DNA of 6,400 bases. Source: Firmicutes bacterium CAG:555 (lineage in GTDB: Bacteria > Bacillota > Clostridia > Oscillospirales > Oscillospiraceae). Both the position numbers and the translations under genes were made by a program. The notes beneath the pieces were generated by a model. The model did not search any database and was not told the DNA's origin. It saw only the letters and a program-made list of their open reading frames with translations. Shown piece after piece: positions 1 through 6,007 of this stretch (its first letter is position 1; every line of letters starts with the position of its first letter). The stretch covers positions 34,155 through 40,554 of the forward strand of contig HF986906.1 of NCBI GenBank assembly GCA_000431075.1. Reading direction: 5' to 3'.

Positions 1-1122
1 CCCGACATGGAGACGATTGCCGCCGAGCTCGACTCGCTTTACGGCACGGGCATCGAGCCCATTGTCCGCAAGATAGGCGAGATCCAATGCATCGGCTTTT
101 ACGCAAGCTTTCCGGATGAAAAGTACCTGCCCCAAGGCAGTGATGTTTTTGAAAAAGCGGCGAACTTCGCCTGCGAGCTGCTGCTTGCGCCGAGTACCCG
201 TGGTGGGCTGCTTATTCCGGCGTATGTCGAGAGCGAGAAGGAAAAGCTTCTTGACCTCATCCGCAGTCGGGTAAACGACAAGCGCTCGTATGCAAAGCTT
301 AGGCTCATTGAGCAGATGTGCTGCTACGAGGACTACGCCGTGTCACGCTTCGGCACGGAGGATGTCGCCGAGGGCATCTATTATCAGAAGCTCACGAAAT
401 ACTACCACAGCCTCATCTCCACGAGCCCCGTTGAAATTTTCTACTGCGGAAACATGGACGGGACTAAGGTCGGGGGTATCCTCTCGGATGCTCTTTCCGG
501 CATGACGAGGGGCGAGATAAACTACGATATCGGCACGGATATCCGCATGAACGCCGTGGAGGACACGGTGCGCTCGTTTACAGACGAGATGGCGGTCACG
601 CAGGGCAAGCTGGTCTTGGGCTTCAGGCTCGGCGAGTGCATGGAGGAACCCGACATTGCCGCCATCTATGTGTTCAACGCCGTCTACGGCAGCGGCGTTA
701 CCTCGAAGCTTTTTATGAATGTGCGTGAGAAGCTTTCGCTGTGCTACTACGCAAACTCGGCGGTAGACACGCACAAGGGTGTGATGCTCGTCTCCTCCGG
801 CGTTGACTTTGACAAAGCAGATGCCGCCAAGGCAGAGATGCTTGCCCAGCTCGATGCCGTGAAAAAAGGCGAGATAACCGATGCGGAACTGGATGCCGCA
901 AAGTGCAGCGTTGCCTCCGACCTGCGGGCGTGCCTCGATTCACAGGGTGAGCTTGAGGGCTTTTACCTTGCAAACACGCTTGACGGGCTTGAGTTTTCGC
1001 CCGATGAGCTTGCAGAGCTCGTAAACGAGGTCGAGCGTGACGATGTTATAGCTATCGCAAACAGCGTTGTGCTTGACGCTGAGTATTTCCTGCAGGGAGG
1101 CGGCGAGGATGATGAACAGTAA
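1..1122 (+). CDS. ymfF: M16 family peptidase, YmfF-like (5' partial)
   Basis: This is the 3' part of a pitrilysin/insulinase (M16) family gene. The frame is open at base 1 (Pro-Asp before the Met at 7), and that PDM-x-I-A-x-E-L-x-x-LYG stretch normally lies about 50 residues inside YmfF proteins. The Met at 7 is therefore probably internal and the true start lies upstream. Counting from that Met, the C-terminal M16 domain is recognisable by a glycine-rich turn (YGSG) followed by NVREKLSLCYY, with Arg240 and Tyr247/248 in the positions of the conserved R/Y pair. No HxxEH zinc motif is visible in the part present. YmfF is regarded as a catalytically inactive partner of YmfH, and the pair is named in family databases as EF-P 5-aminopentanol modification-associated. 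The C-terminus is acidic. The next gene starts inside this one with a 14-nt overlap, so translation is likely coupled. Family assignment is firm; the exact cellular role is not. Confidence 0.86.
   Translation, partial: PDMETIAAELDSLYGTGIEPIVRKIGEIQCIGFYASFPDEKYLPQGSDVFEKAANFACELLLAPSTRGGLLIPAYVESEKEKLLDLIRSRVNDKRSYAKLRLIEQMCCYEDYAVSRFGTEDVAEGIYYQKLTKYYHSLISTSPVEIFYCGNMDGTKVGGILSDALSGMTRGEINYDIGTDIRMNAVEDTVRSFTDEMAVTQGKLVLGFRLGECMEEPDIAAIYVFNAVYGSGVTSKLFMNVREKLSLCYYANSAVDTHKGVMLVSSGVDFDKADAAKAEMLAQLDAVKKGEITDAELDAAKCSVASDLRACLDSQGELEGFYLANTLDGLEFSPDELAELVNEVERDDVIAIANSVVLDAEYFLQGGGEDDEQ
1094..1100 (+). promoter_or_regulatory. Ribosome binding site of ymfH
   Basis: AGGGAGG lies 8 nt before the ATG at 1109, inside the end of the preceding coding sequence. 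It decides the start of the second M16 gene in favour of 1109 over the in-frame ATG at 1067. Confidence 0.75.
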
Positions 1123-2386
1123 GCACTTTTCCAAGATAAACGAGACGCTGTATACCGCCGAGCTTCCCAACGGCTTGCGGATAAATGTGGTCACGAAGCC
1201 CGGCTTTGAGCTTGGTTACGCCGTGTTTGCGACAAATTACGGCGGTGCGCACCGTCGGTTTTTCCTGAACGGTCAATGGCACGACACGCCTGCCGGAGTT
1301 GCGCATTTTCTTGAGCATAAGATGTTCGATATGCCCGACGGCGACAATGCGCTGAGCGTGCTTTCGGCAAACGGCGCACAGCCGAATGCATTCACCTCAA
1401 GCGGCATGACGGCGTATTATTTCAGCTCCACCTCGGGCTATGAGAAAAACCTGCGTATGCTCTTGAAATTCGTCTCCACCCCCTACTTCACCGACGAGAC
1501 GGTGAGCAAGGAGCAGGGCATAATCGGGCAGGAGATCGGCATGGTCGAGGACAGTCCCGGGTATGTGATATATAACCGGCTGATGCGTATGCTCTACGAG
1601 CACAACCCCGTGCGTGACCAGGTTGCAGGCTCTGTCGAGAGCATTGCCGAGATAACCGCCGAGACGCTTTATAACTGCCACAAGGCGTTTTATGCACCGT
1701 CAAACATGGTGTTGTGCGTGGCGGCCGACTGTGATCCGGAGCGCATTTATGCCATAGCAAAGGAAATGCTCCCCGATGAGAAAGCGGAGATACCGACTTC
1801 CGACTTCGGCGAGAAGGAAACAGAGTTTCCCTCTGAGCGCTATCACGAAGAGCATATGGAGCTTTCCGCACCGCAGTTTCTCATCGGTGCAAAGGTCGCT
1901 CCCGCCGAAATGGGTGCGGCATTGCAGCGGCAGAAGATAGTTGCACAGCTTGCCATGCGCACGCTGTTCGGCTCGTCGGGCAGGTTTTATAACCGCCTGT
2001 ACTCCGAGGGCGTGTTAAACCGCGACTACGACTATGAGATAGACTACACCGCAGGTGTTGCGACGATCATGATAGGCGGCGAGAGCTCCGACCCGCAGCG
2101 TGTTCTGAGCGAAGTTAACTCCGCAATAAGCGCCGTCAAGGCAAACGGCCTTGACCGTGACGCATTCGAGCGAGCGAAAAAAGCCTCGTTCGGTGCAAGA
2201 CTGCGTGGGCTTGAAAGCTTCGACAGCATCTGCATCTCGATGGTGACCGGTCTTTTCGGCGGCTACTGCTCGCTGGACAGCTTTGAAGTGTTGGACAGCG
2301 TCGCCATAGATGAGTGCGAAATGTTTTTGACCGAGTTCATGGCTCCCGACAGGCTCGCCATGAGCGTACTTTCTCCGGAAGCATAA
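1109..2386 (+). CDS. ymfH: M16 family zinc peptidase, YmfH-like
   Basis: This is a 425-aa M16 metallopeptidase, about the usual length for YmfH. It carries the inverted zinc motif HFLEH at residues 66-70 (two His ligands, catalytic Glu69). About 70 residues later comes the segment EQGIIGQEIGM, where Glu142 is the probable third zinc ligand. The C-terminal domain has the conserved SSGRFYNRLYSEGVLN stretch of the substrate-binding half. The start at 1109 is chosen because AGGGAGG lies 8 nt upstream. An open frame reaches back to an ATG at 1067, but that would add 14 residues inside the previous gene without a good ribosome site. A second ATG follows immediately at 1112. No signal peptide is visible, so the protein is expected to be cytoplasmic, probably as a heterodimer with the YmfF-like partner upstream. 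The family is linked to EF-P modification. The stop codon lies inside the left arm of a 23-bp inverted repeat, so the last one or two residues may derive from that element. Confidence 0.9.
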   Translation: MMNSKHFSKINETLYTAELPNGLRINVVTKPGFELGYAVFATNYGGAHRRFFLNGQWHDTPAGVAHFLEHKMFDMPDGDNALSVLSANGAQPNAFTSSGMTAYYFSSTSGYEKNLRMLLKFVSTPYFTDETVSKEQGIIGQEIGMVEDSPGYVIYNRLMRMLYEHNPVRDQVAGSVESIAEITAETLYNCHKAFYAPSNMVLCVAADCDPERIYAIAKEMLPDEKAEIPTSDFGEKETEFPSERYHEEHMELSAPQFLIGAKVAPAEMGAALQRQKIVAQLAMRTLFGSSGRFYNRLYSEGVLNRDYDYEIDYTAGVATIMIGGESSDPQRVLSEVNSAISAVKANGLDRDAFERAKKASFGARLRGLESFDSICISMVTGLFGGYCSLDSFEVLDSVAIDECEMFLTEFMAPDRLAMSVLSPEA

Positions 2387-2655
2387 GGGGAGCATCCAAA
2401 CCCCGTTTTTAAGCGGATTTGAGCGCCGCAAGCTTCGTTTTGCTCAATCACAAAGTAACACAGCCTTCCTCATTTCCAAAGCCTTGCCTGCAACACTCCT
2501 ATCTCGCTTAAAAATCTGAAAGATCTCTGCCATAGGATTTTTGTTCTTTGTCAAGGCAGAGGAGGCGGGAATACACAGGTATTTCAAGGACGATAACGAA
2601 GAGAAAGGACAAAAAGACATGGCAGAGGCGGAGTTTGGATGCTCCCCTTATGCTT
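2379..2655. repeat. 277-bp segment bounded by a perfect 23-bp inverted repeat
   Basis: The left arm (2379-2401) and right arm (2633-2655) are exact reverse complements over 23 bases, beginning AAGCATAAGGGG on the + strand at the left. The arms enclose 231 bp that hold no convincing gene. The left arm contains the TAA stop of ymfH (2384-2386). The right arm ends 2 nt before AGGA, the likely lgt ribosome site. Weaker matches continue inwards about the same centre (near 2517): CCG 2403-2405 with CGG 2629-2631, and CTTCGTT 2433-2439 with AACGAAG 2595-2601. With a slightly shifted centre, GCCTTG 2481-2486 matches CAAGGC 2552-2557. Near the middle, AAAAATC 2510-2516 and GATTTTT 2536-2542 form another dyad. 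No target-site duplication is obvious outside the arms and no transposase or recombinase is present in the window. It could be a MITE-like insertion, an invertible switch, or an RNA-level stem in the polycistronic message. The repeat itself is certain; its nature is not. Confidence 0.85.
2604..2621 (+). promoter_or_regulatory. Alternative ribosome site and ATG inside the repeat, in frame with lgt
   Basis: AAAGGA (2604-2609) stands 9 nt before an ATG at 2619. That ATG reads without a stop through the right repeat arm into lgt and would add 18 residues (beginning MAEAEFGCSPYAY) to the Lgt N-terminus. The spacing is good, so this start is possible, but the extension is unlike the usual Lgt N-terminus. 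Confidence 0.35.
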
Positions 2656-2672
2656 ATAGGAATAATAAAGAT

Positions 2673-3548
2673 ATGAATATTTTGACTGCAACAATGCTCC
2701 GAGACGCAAGCATATCCTTTCCCATGCTCGGCAACCGGAGCATCGACCCGCCGTACAGTTTTACGCTGTTCGGCCTTGATATCTACTTTTACGGCGTTAT
2801 AATCGCCATGGGCTTCATTTTGGCGGCACTGTACTGTGCAAAGCGTGCGCCCGAGTTCGGGCTGACCTCGGACAATCTGTACGAGCTCGTCATTTGGCTC
2901 ATCCCCACCTGTATAATCGGCGCAAGACTTTACTATGTGCTGTTCAAGCTCGATTATTTTGTCGCAAATCCCGACAAGATTTTTGCCCTGCGTGACGGCG
3001 GACTTGCAATTTACGGCGGAATCATTGCCGGTGTCATAACCGGCATCGTGTGGTGCAAGGTGAAAAAGCTGCGTGTCTTCGCCGTTGCGGATCTGACGGC
3101 TTTCGGTCTGCTCATCGGGCAGGCCGTAGGCCGCTGGGGCAACTTTATAAACCGTGAGGCCTTCGGCGCTCAGACAGATATTTTCTGCCGCATGGGTCTG
3201 ACCGTCCCGGGCTTCGAGACGCTGTATGTGCACCCGACATTTCTCTACGAAAGTCTTTGGAACTTCGTGGGGCTCATAGCCTTGCACATATGGTCAAAGA
3301 AGGGCAAGCGCAAATACGACGGTCAGATCTTCTGGCTGTACATACTTTGGTACGGTCTCGGCAGAGCGTGGATAGAGGGACTGCGCACGGACAGTCTTTA
3401 TATCGGCACAACGGATATAAGAGTGTCGCAGCTATTAGCCGCTGTCAGCGCCATTGCCGCACTCGTGGTGCTCATCATAAATGCAAAAAAGCAGCACCGT
3501 CCCGAGGATCTGTTCGTCAACCTCAAGAAGGGAGAAGACAATGGCTGA
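2673..3548 (+). CDS. lgt: Prolipoprotein diacylglyceryl transferase
   Basis: Lgt transfers a diacylglyceryl group from phosphatidylglycerol to the lipobox cysteine of exported prolipoproteins, the first step of lipoprotein maturation, in the cytoplasmic membrane. Numbering from the ATG at 2673 (291 aa), the Lgt signature GRWGNFINREAFG spans residues 153-165. Its Arg154, Asn157, Glu162 and Gly165 correspond to E. coli R143, N146, E151 and G154. The motif GGLAIYGG precedes it, placing Tyr114 where E. coli has His103. HPTFLYES and GRAWIEGLR follow, as expected, and several hydrophobic membrane segments are evident. The start at 2673 is preferred because AGGA lies 11 nt upstream and the protein then begins shortly before the conserved ISFP segment. 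Alternatives are the ATG at 2619, within the inverted-repeat element, and the ATG at 2694. The gene overlaps the next one by 8 nt. Identity is very secure; the start is less so. Confidence 0.95.
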   Translation: MNILTATMLRDASISFPMLGNRSIDPPYSFTLFGLDIYFYGVIIAMGFILAALYCAKRAPEFGLTSDNLYELVIWLIPTCIIGARLYYVLFKLDYFVANPDKIFALRDGGLAIYGGIIAGVITGIVWCKVKKLRVFAVADLTAFGLLIGQAVGRWGNFINREAFGAQTDIFCRMGLTVPGFETLYVHPTFLYESLWNFVGLIALHIWSKKGKRKYDGQIFWLYILWYGLGRAWIEGLRTDSLYIGTTDIRVSQLLAAVSAIAALVVLIINAKKQHRPEDLFVNLKKGEDNG

Positions 3549-3951
3549 TTACAAAAGCATGATAAAGGGAACGATAAGCGCCGTCGGCAAAAAGGCAAAG
3601 GAATATGTCGAAAGCGGCGCTCTCAAGGATGCCTACGACCGCAGTAGCACGACCGCAATGTGCTACGCAAACATCGCAAAGCTCAATTTGCAGATCAACG
3701 GCGAGCTTGAGGAGCAGAAAAAGGTGTTTACCGAGATAGGCCGTCAGTACTACGACCAGAATCGTGACTGTGCAGAGGGCAAGTTTGCCGTGCTGTTTCA
3801 GGAGCTTCAGGCAATTGACGACCGCATTGAGATAATGCGCACCGAGCTTGAGGCGGCGAAGGCGGCCGTTGAGGCTTCAAAGAGCTGCAAGGGCAACGCA
3901 TACCCGCAGATAGCATACTATGTTGATGTGGAGGATAACGAAAATGAATGA
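3541..3951 (+). CDS. Small coiled-coil protein of unknown function
   Basis: The protein has 136 aa and I do not recognise a named family with certainty. It has a basic N-terminus (residues 1-22). Two long charged, probably helical stretches follow at about 42-73 and 80-114, the second rich in Glu/Ala/Lys with coiled-coil character. The tail is acidic (DVEDNENE). The segment LNLQINGELEEQKKVFTEIG followed by RQYYD resembles small clostridial proteins that pair a helical stalk with an E-I-G-x-x-YY motif. It has no signal peptide or membrane segment and is presumably cytoplasmic. The start at 3541 is supported by AGGGAG 6 nt upstream. It overlaps the end of lgt by 8 nt and its own end overlaps the nitroreductase gene by 8 nt, so it is very likely translated as part of one operon. 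No function is claimed. Confidence 0.85.
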   Translation: MADYKSMIKGTISAVGKKAKEYVESGALKDAYDRSSTTAMCYANIAKLNLQINGELEEQKKVFTEIGRQYYDQNRDCAEGKFAVLFQELQAIDDRIEIMRTELEAAKAAVEASKSCKGNAYPQIAYYVDVEDNENE

Positions 3952-4465
3952 CGCTTATAAGAGCATACTCGACCGCAGGAGCGTGAGAAGCTACAAGACA
4001 CAGCAGCTCGCACCCGAGACGCTCGACGCCATAATCAAGGCGGGGCTTCACGCCCCCAGTGCAATGAACCGTCAGCCGACAAAGCTGCTGGTCATTCAGG
4101 ATAAGGCGGTCATAGCCGAGCTTTCAAAGCTCAATGCCGGGGTCATGGGGCGTGACATTGACCCGTTTTACGCTGCGCCGACCGTGGTAGTCGTGCTTGC
4201 CGACAAAACCGTGCCGACCTATATTGAGGACGGCAGCCTCGTCATGGGTAACCTCATGAACGCCGCAGCGGCTTTGGGAGTCGCCTCGTGCTGGATAAAC
4301 CGTGCCCGTGAGGTGTTCGACACCGAGTACGGCAGAAAGCTTTTGCAGGCAAACGGCATAAGCGACAATTATGTCGGCATCGCAAACTGCATCCTCGGCT
4401 ACCGTGACGGTAAGCTCCCCAAGGTGCCCGAGATAGCCCCCGACCGTGTGTACAATATAAAATAG
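3944..4465 (+). CDS. Nitroreductase family protein (FMN-dependent)
   Basis: This is a 173-aa flavoprotein of the nitroreductase superfamily, which uses FMN and NAD(P)H to reduce nitro compounds, quinones or other small electrophiles. The N-terminal SILDRRSVRSY (residues 7-17) is the phosphate-binding R-R-S-x-R motif for FMN. APSAMNRQP (37-45) is the second conserved FMN-contacting segment. VMGNLMNAAAALGVASCWINR is the usual central helix and strand, and ANCILGYRDGKLP near the end is the typical closing motif. The length fits the compact subgroup. The start at 3944 follows GGAGGA at 8 nt spacing and overlaps the upstream stop by 8 nt. It is the last gene before a strong terminator. The physiological substrate cannot be told from sequence, and a functional link to Lgt is not implied. 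Confidence 0.92.
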   Translation: MNDAYKSILDRRSVRSYKTQQLAPETLDAIIKAGLHAPSAMNRQPTKLLVIQDKAVIAELSKLNAGVMGRDIDPFYAAPTVVVVLADKTVPTYIEDGSLVMGNLMNAAAALGVASCWINRAREVFDTEYGRKLLQANGISDNYVGIANCILGYRDGKLPKVPEIAPDRVYNIK

Positions 4466-4474
4466 CAAATAGAT

Positions 4475-4514
4475 AGTAAAAAGCTGTGACCAAAAAAGGT
4501 CACAGCTTTTTACT
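4475..4514. terminator. Strong intrinsic terminator, probably bidirectional
   Basis: A perfect 17-bp stem (4475-4491 with 4498-4514) encloses a 6-A loop, and the stem contains CTTTTTACT on both strands. It lies 10 nt after the nitroreductase stop. Because the stem carries A5/T5 runs at its base, it can end transcription from the + cluster and also from the converging muramidase unit. Confidence 0.9.
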
Positions 4515-4540
4515 TAAGCTGATGGAAGCCGAACAGCTAT

Positions 4541-4616
4541 CGGTTTTGAAAGACAGATTTCCGCTCGTGCTGAATTGAAGCCCTTTGCAGAGCAAAAATC
4601 TGTTCCGTCAAAACTG
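4541..4616. repeat. Imperfect hairpin A
   Basis: Paired blocks share one centre: TTTTGA 4544-4549 with TCAAAA 4608-4613, ACAGATTT 4553-4560 with AAATCTGT 4596-4603, and GCTC 4563-4566 with GAGC 4590-4593. Flanking G-C and wobble pairs reach 4541 and 4616. Internal loops are small (3 and 4 nt), so a stable folded arm is plausible. Confidence 0.6.
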
Positions 4617-4623
4617 TGCAGCA

Positions 4624-4723
4624 TCTGTCAGTAGCGTTTTTCGAGGGATTTTCGGCTTTCTTTTCGTGCAGGCGGGTCTTGTGTCCGGCAAGGTGAAAAG
4701 CACCGAAATGGCACACTGACAGA
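4624..4723. repeat. Imperfect hairpin B
   Basis: TCTGTCAG 4624-4631 is exactly complementary to CTGACAGA 4716-4723. Inside, TTTCG and TTTTC on the left face CGAAA and GAAAA on the right, with one bulged base between the two blocks. The result is a long irregular stem of about 100 nt in total. Confidence 0.5.
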
Positions 4724-4747
4724 CGATTGGAGTCCGTCTCCCGTCAG
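4716..4747. repeat. Hairpin C, mutually exclusive with hairpin B
   Basis: CTGAC 4716-4720 pairs with GTCAG 4743-4747, and AGACG 4721-4725 with CGTCT 4735-4739. There is a 3-nt bulge and a 9-nt loop. It ends 1 nt from the muramidase stop codon and uses the same bases as the right arm of hairpin B, so the two folds compete. There is no T-run on the - strand side, so it is not a classical terminator. Confidence 0.5.
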
Positions 4748-4748
4748 C

Positions 4749-5630
4749 TTACTTATAAAACATCATGTTCATGTCGCACTTGTGGTCGATGCCGGGGACG
4801 CTGCTCTCAAAGCTATACTGCCACAGGGTGTGCGCATAGTAGAAAAACGGATGATCGCCGAGGCTCGTGCACCAGAAGGCGTAGTCGGTGAGCCGTGAAA
4901 GCTCATAGTCGTAGTAGCCGGTGCTTGGGTAGATGTAAACTCCGGCATCAAAGCCCTCCTGCTTTACCGTCTCGCAGAATGCGGCGGCGCAGTCTGTCAT
5001 GGTAGCGCCGTCCACGGCGCCGGTGCGTGCATCGGTGTCGGCAACACGCTCCCAGTCACAGAACACGGGAAGGTCAAGCTCCGTGTCGCCTATGAGATCG
5101 AGCGTATACAGCGCCTCCTCACGGGCTTCCTCGGTGTTTATCGCCTGCGAGAAGAAATACACGCCGACCTTGAGTCCCGCTGCCTTTGCTCCTGCAAGGT
5201 TTGCGGCAAAGTTATCGTCGGTGTACATTTCGCCGTTTTCACCGTAGTACCGGCCGCCCGCTCTTATTATCGCAAAGCGAACGCCGCTGTCATACACCTG
5301 CTGCCAGTCAATATCGCCCTGATACTGCGAGACATCGACGCCGAGCATGGACTTATACTGCGACCCCGTGTACACGGGTCTGCCGCTTTCGTCCATTGTA
5401 AACTCCTCGGCCTTGAGCGCGTTCACCGGAACACCGTCCTCAGGTGTTATCCAAATATAATCCTGTCCGTTAAATACCTCTACCTGCCCGTAGTGGGGGT
5501 CGTTCTGTATGCTCATATTACGCTCATATACCTTGACAACGAGCACCACTAATGCAGTGACCGCAAGGGCGAGCAGGATAAGCTGTATGGTTTTCAAACC
5601 GTTCTGTTTCTTTTTACGATTAGTTTTCAC
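4749..5630 (-). CDS. Membrane-anchored GH25 muramidase (lysozyme)
   Basis: This is a 293-aa glycoside hydrolase family 25 protein, which cleaves the beta-1,4 bond between N-acetylmuramic acid and N-acetylglucosamine in peptidoglycan. Residues 1-13 are basic (KTNRKKKQ) and about 14-34 form one hydrophobic segment with no clear cleavage site, so it is probably an N-terminal anchor. Residues 40-93 are a linker or small domain I do not recognise. The GH25 barrel begins at LGVDVSQYQGDIDW (96-109, Asp99), continues through RFAIIRAGGR and VGVYFFSQA, has the catalytic DWE triplet at 192-194 (Asp192, Glu194), and closes with WQY (270-272) and CDMN near the C-terminus. The start is GTG at 5630, with AAAGGAG (5637-5643) 6 nt upstream. 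It follows the sigma-like gene by 59 bp and may be co-transcribed with it or read from its own weak promoter. Likely roles are wall remodelling or autolysis. Confidence 0.93.
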   Translation of the reverse strand: MKTNRKKKQNGLKTIQLILLALAVTALVVLVVKVYERNMSIQNDPHYGQVEVFNGQDYIWITPEDGVPVNALKAEEFTMDESGRPVYTGSQYKSMLGVDVSQYQGDIDWQQVYDSGVRFAIIRAGGRYYGENGEMYTDDNFAANLAGAKAAGLKVGVYFFSQAINTEEAREEALYTLDLIGDTELDLPVFCDWERVADTDARTGAVDGATMTDCAAAFCETVKQEGFDAGVYIYPSTGYYDYELSRLTDYAFWCTSLGDHPFFYYAHTLWQYSFESSVPGIDHKCDMNMMFYK

Positions 5631-5655
5631 GCCATGCTCCTTTCGCTATGGCTTG

Positions 5656-5684
5656 AGTTTAACACAACCTCAGCTCAAAGTAAA
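5656..5684 (-). promoter_or_regulatory. Possible promoter of the GH25 gene
   Basis: On the - strand, TTTACT (5684-5679) and TAAACT (5661-5656) are separated by 17 bp, each matching the sigma-A consensus at 4 of 6 bases. A TTGAG/CTCAA dyad (5678-5674 and 5657-5653) overlaps the spacer and -10 and could be an operator. It lies about 20 bp before the muramidase ribosome site. The match is weak. Confidence 0.3.
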
Positions 5685-5689
5685 CCACT

Positions 5690-6007
5690 TCAATCTTCCA
5701 TTGCGTCCATGAGCGCCTTGCCGCCGTAGCGAAGGCAGCTTTTGAGCCTGCGGCGTCCACGCTTTATCGTGCGGCTGACGCTTGAAATACTCAGGCCAAG
5801 CTCATTGGCGATATCCTGCATGCGCATCTGCTCAAGATAGTACATGTACACCATCTGGCGCTGGCGGCGGGTAAGCTCACGATCGATAGCACGCTTTACC
5901 GATGCCGCCATGCCCCCATCCCCGCTGTTTTCTACTATTTTAATAAAGTTGCGCAGGGCTGCATATTCTTCCTGCTTAGCAAACATATTCAGCTTTTTCC
6001 CGTTCAT
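5690..6007 (-). CDS. Sigma-70 region 4-like helix-turn-helix protein
   Basis: This is a 105-aa protein matching only region 4 of sigma-70 factors. The stretch from LTRRQRQMVYMYYLEQ (about 45-60) into the helix-turn-helix (63-88: QDIANELGLSISSVSRTIKRG) is the region that contacts the -35 element. No region 2 is present, so it cannot be a complete sigma factor by itself. It may act as a small DNA-binding regulator, or with a partner protein. The ATG at 6007 is chosen because CGGAG lies 9 nt upstream. An ATG at 6016 abuts that same site, and the TTG at 6034 has no good ribosome site. It overlaps the preceding 80-aa gene by 32 nt, which implies coupled translation. Comparable small sigma-like genes occur in clostridial phages and integrative elements, often after a short helical protein gene as here. 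Confidence 0.82.
   Translation of the reverse strand: MNGKKLNMFAKQEEYAALRNFIKIVENSGDGGMAASVKRAIDRELTRRQRQMVYMYYLEQMRMQDIANELGLSISSVSRTIKRGRRRLKSCLRYGGKALMDAMED

Larger units (their letters stand above)
4515..4748. other. Gene-free convergent intergenic region with several dyads
   Basis: No credible coding frame lies between the terminator and the end of the muramidase gene. The stretch holds three dyad symmetries, annotated separately. If the - strand message runs to the shared terminator, this region is a roughly 230-nt structured 3' untranslated region. It could also be a dispersed intergenic repeat, which one window cannot show. Confidence 0.6.

Noticed and set aside
343..774. 143-codon open frame on the - strand
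   Set aside because: It is antisense to the YmfF-like coding sequence. Its composition is that of a shadow frame and no family is recognisable.
2387..2410. GGGG-10 nt-CCCC followed by GTTTTT as a terminator of ymfH
   Set aside because: The stem is only 4 bp, which is too weak for intrinsic termination. The same bases are better explained by the 23-bp inverted repeat.
2541..2672. Upstream TTG start giving lgt 44 extra residues
   Set aside because: There is no fitting ribosome site at 2541 and the extra residues are unlike Lgt. They come from the inverted-repeat segment.
2508..3287. Long open frame of 259 codons on the - strand
   Set aside because: It is antisense to most of lgt, whose + strand product matches the family signature. 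The antisense product shows no recognisable domain and no convincing ribosome site was seen.
5629..5636. Two-codon minigene ATG-GCG-TGA on the - strand overlapping the GH25 start
   Set aside because: The ATG is only 1 nt from the AAAGGAG site, too close to be used. The GTG at 5630 has the right spacing and continues into the full protein.
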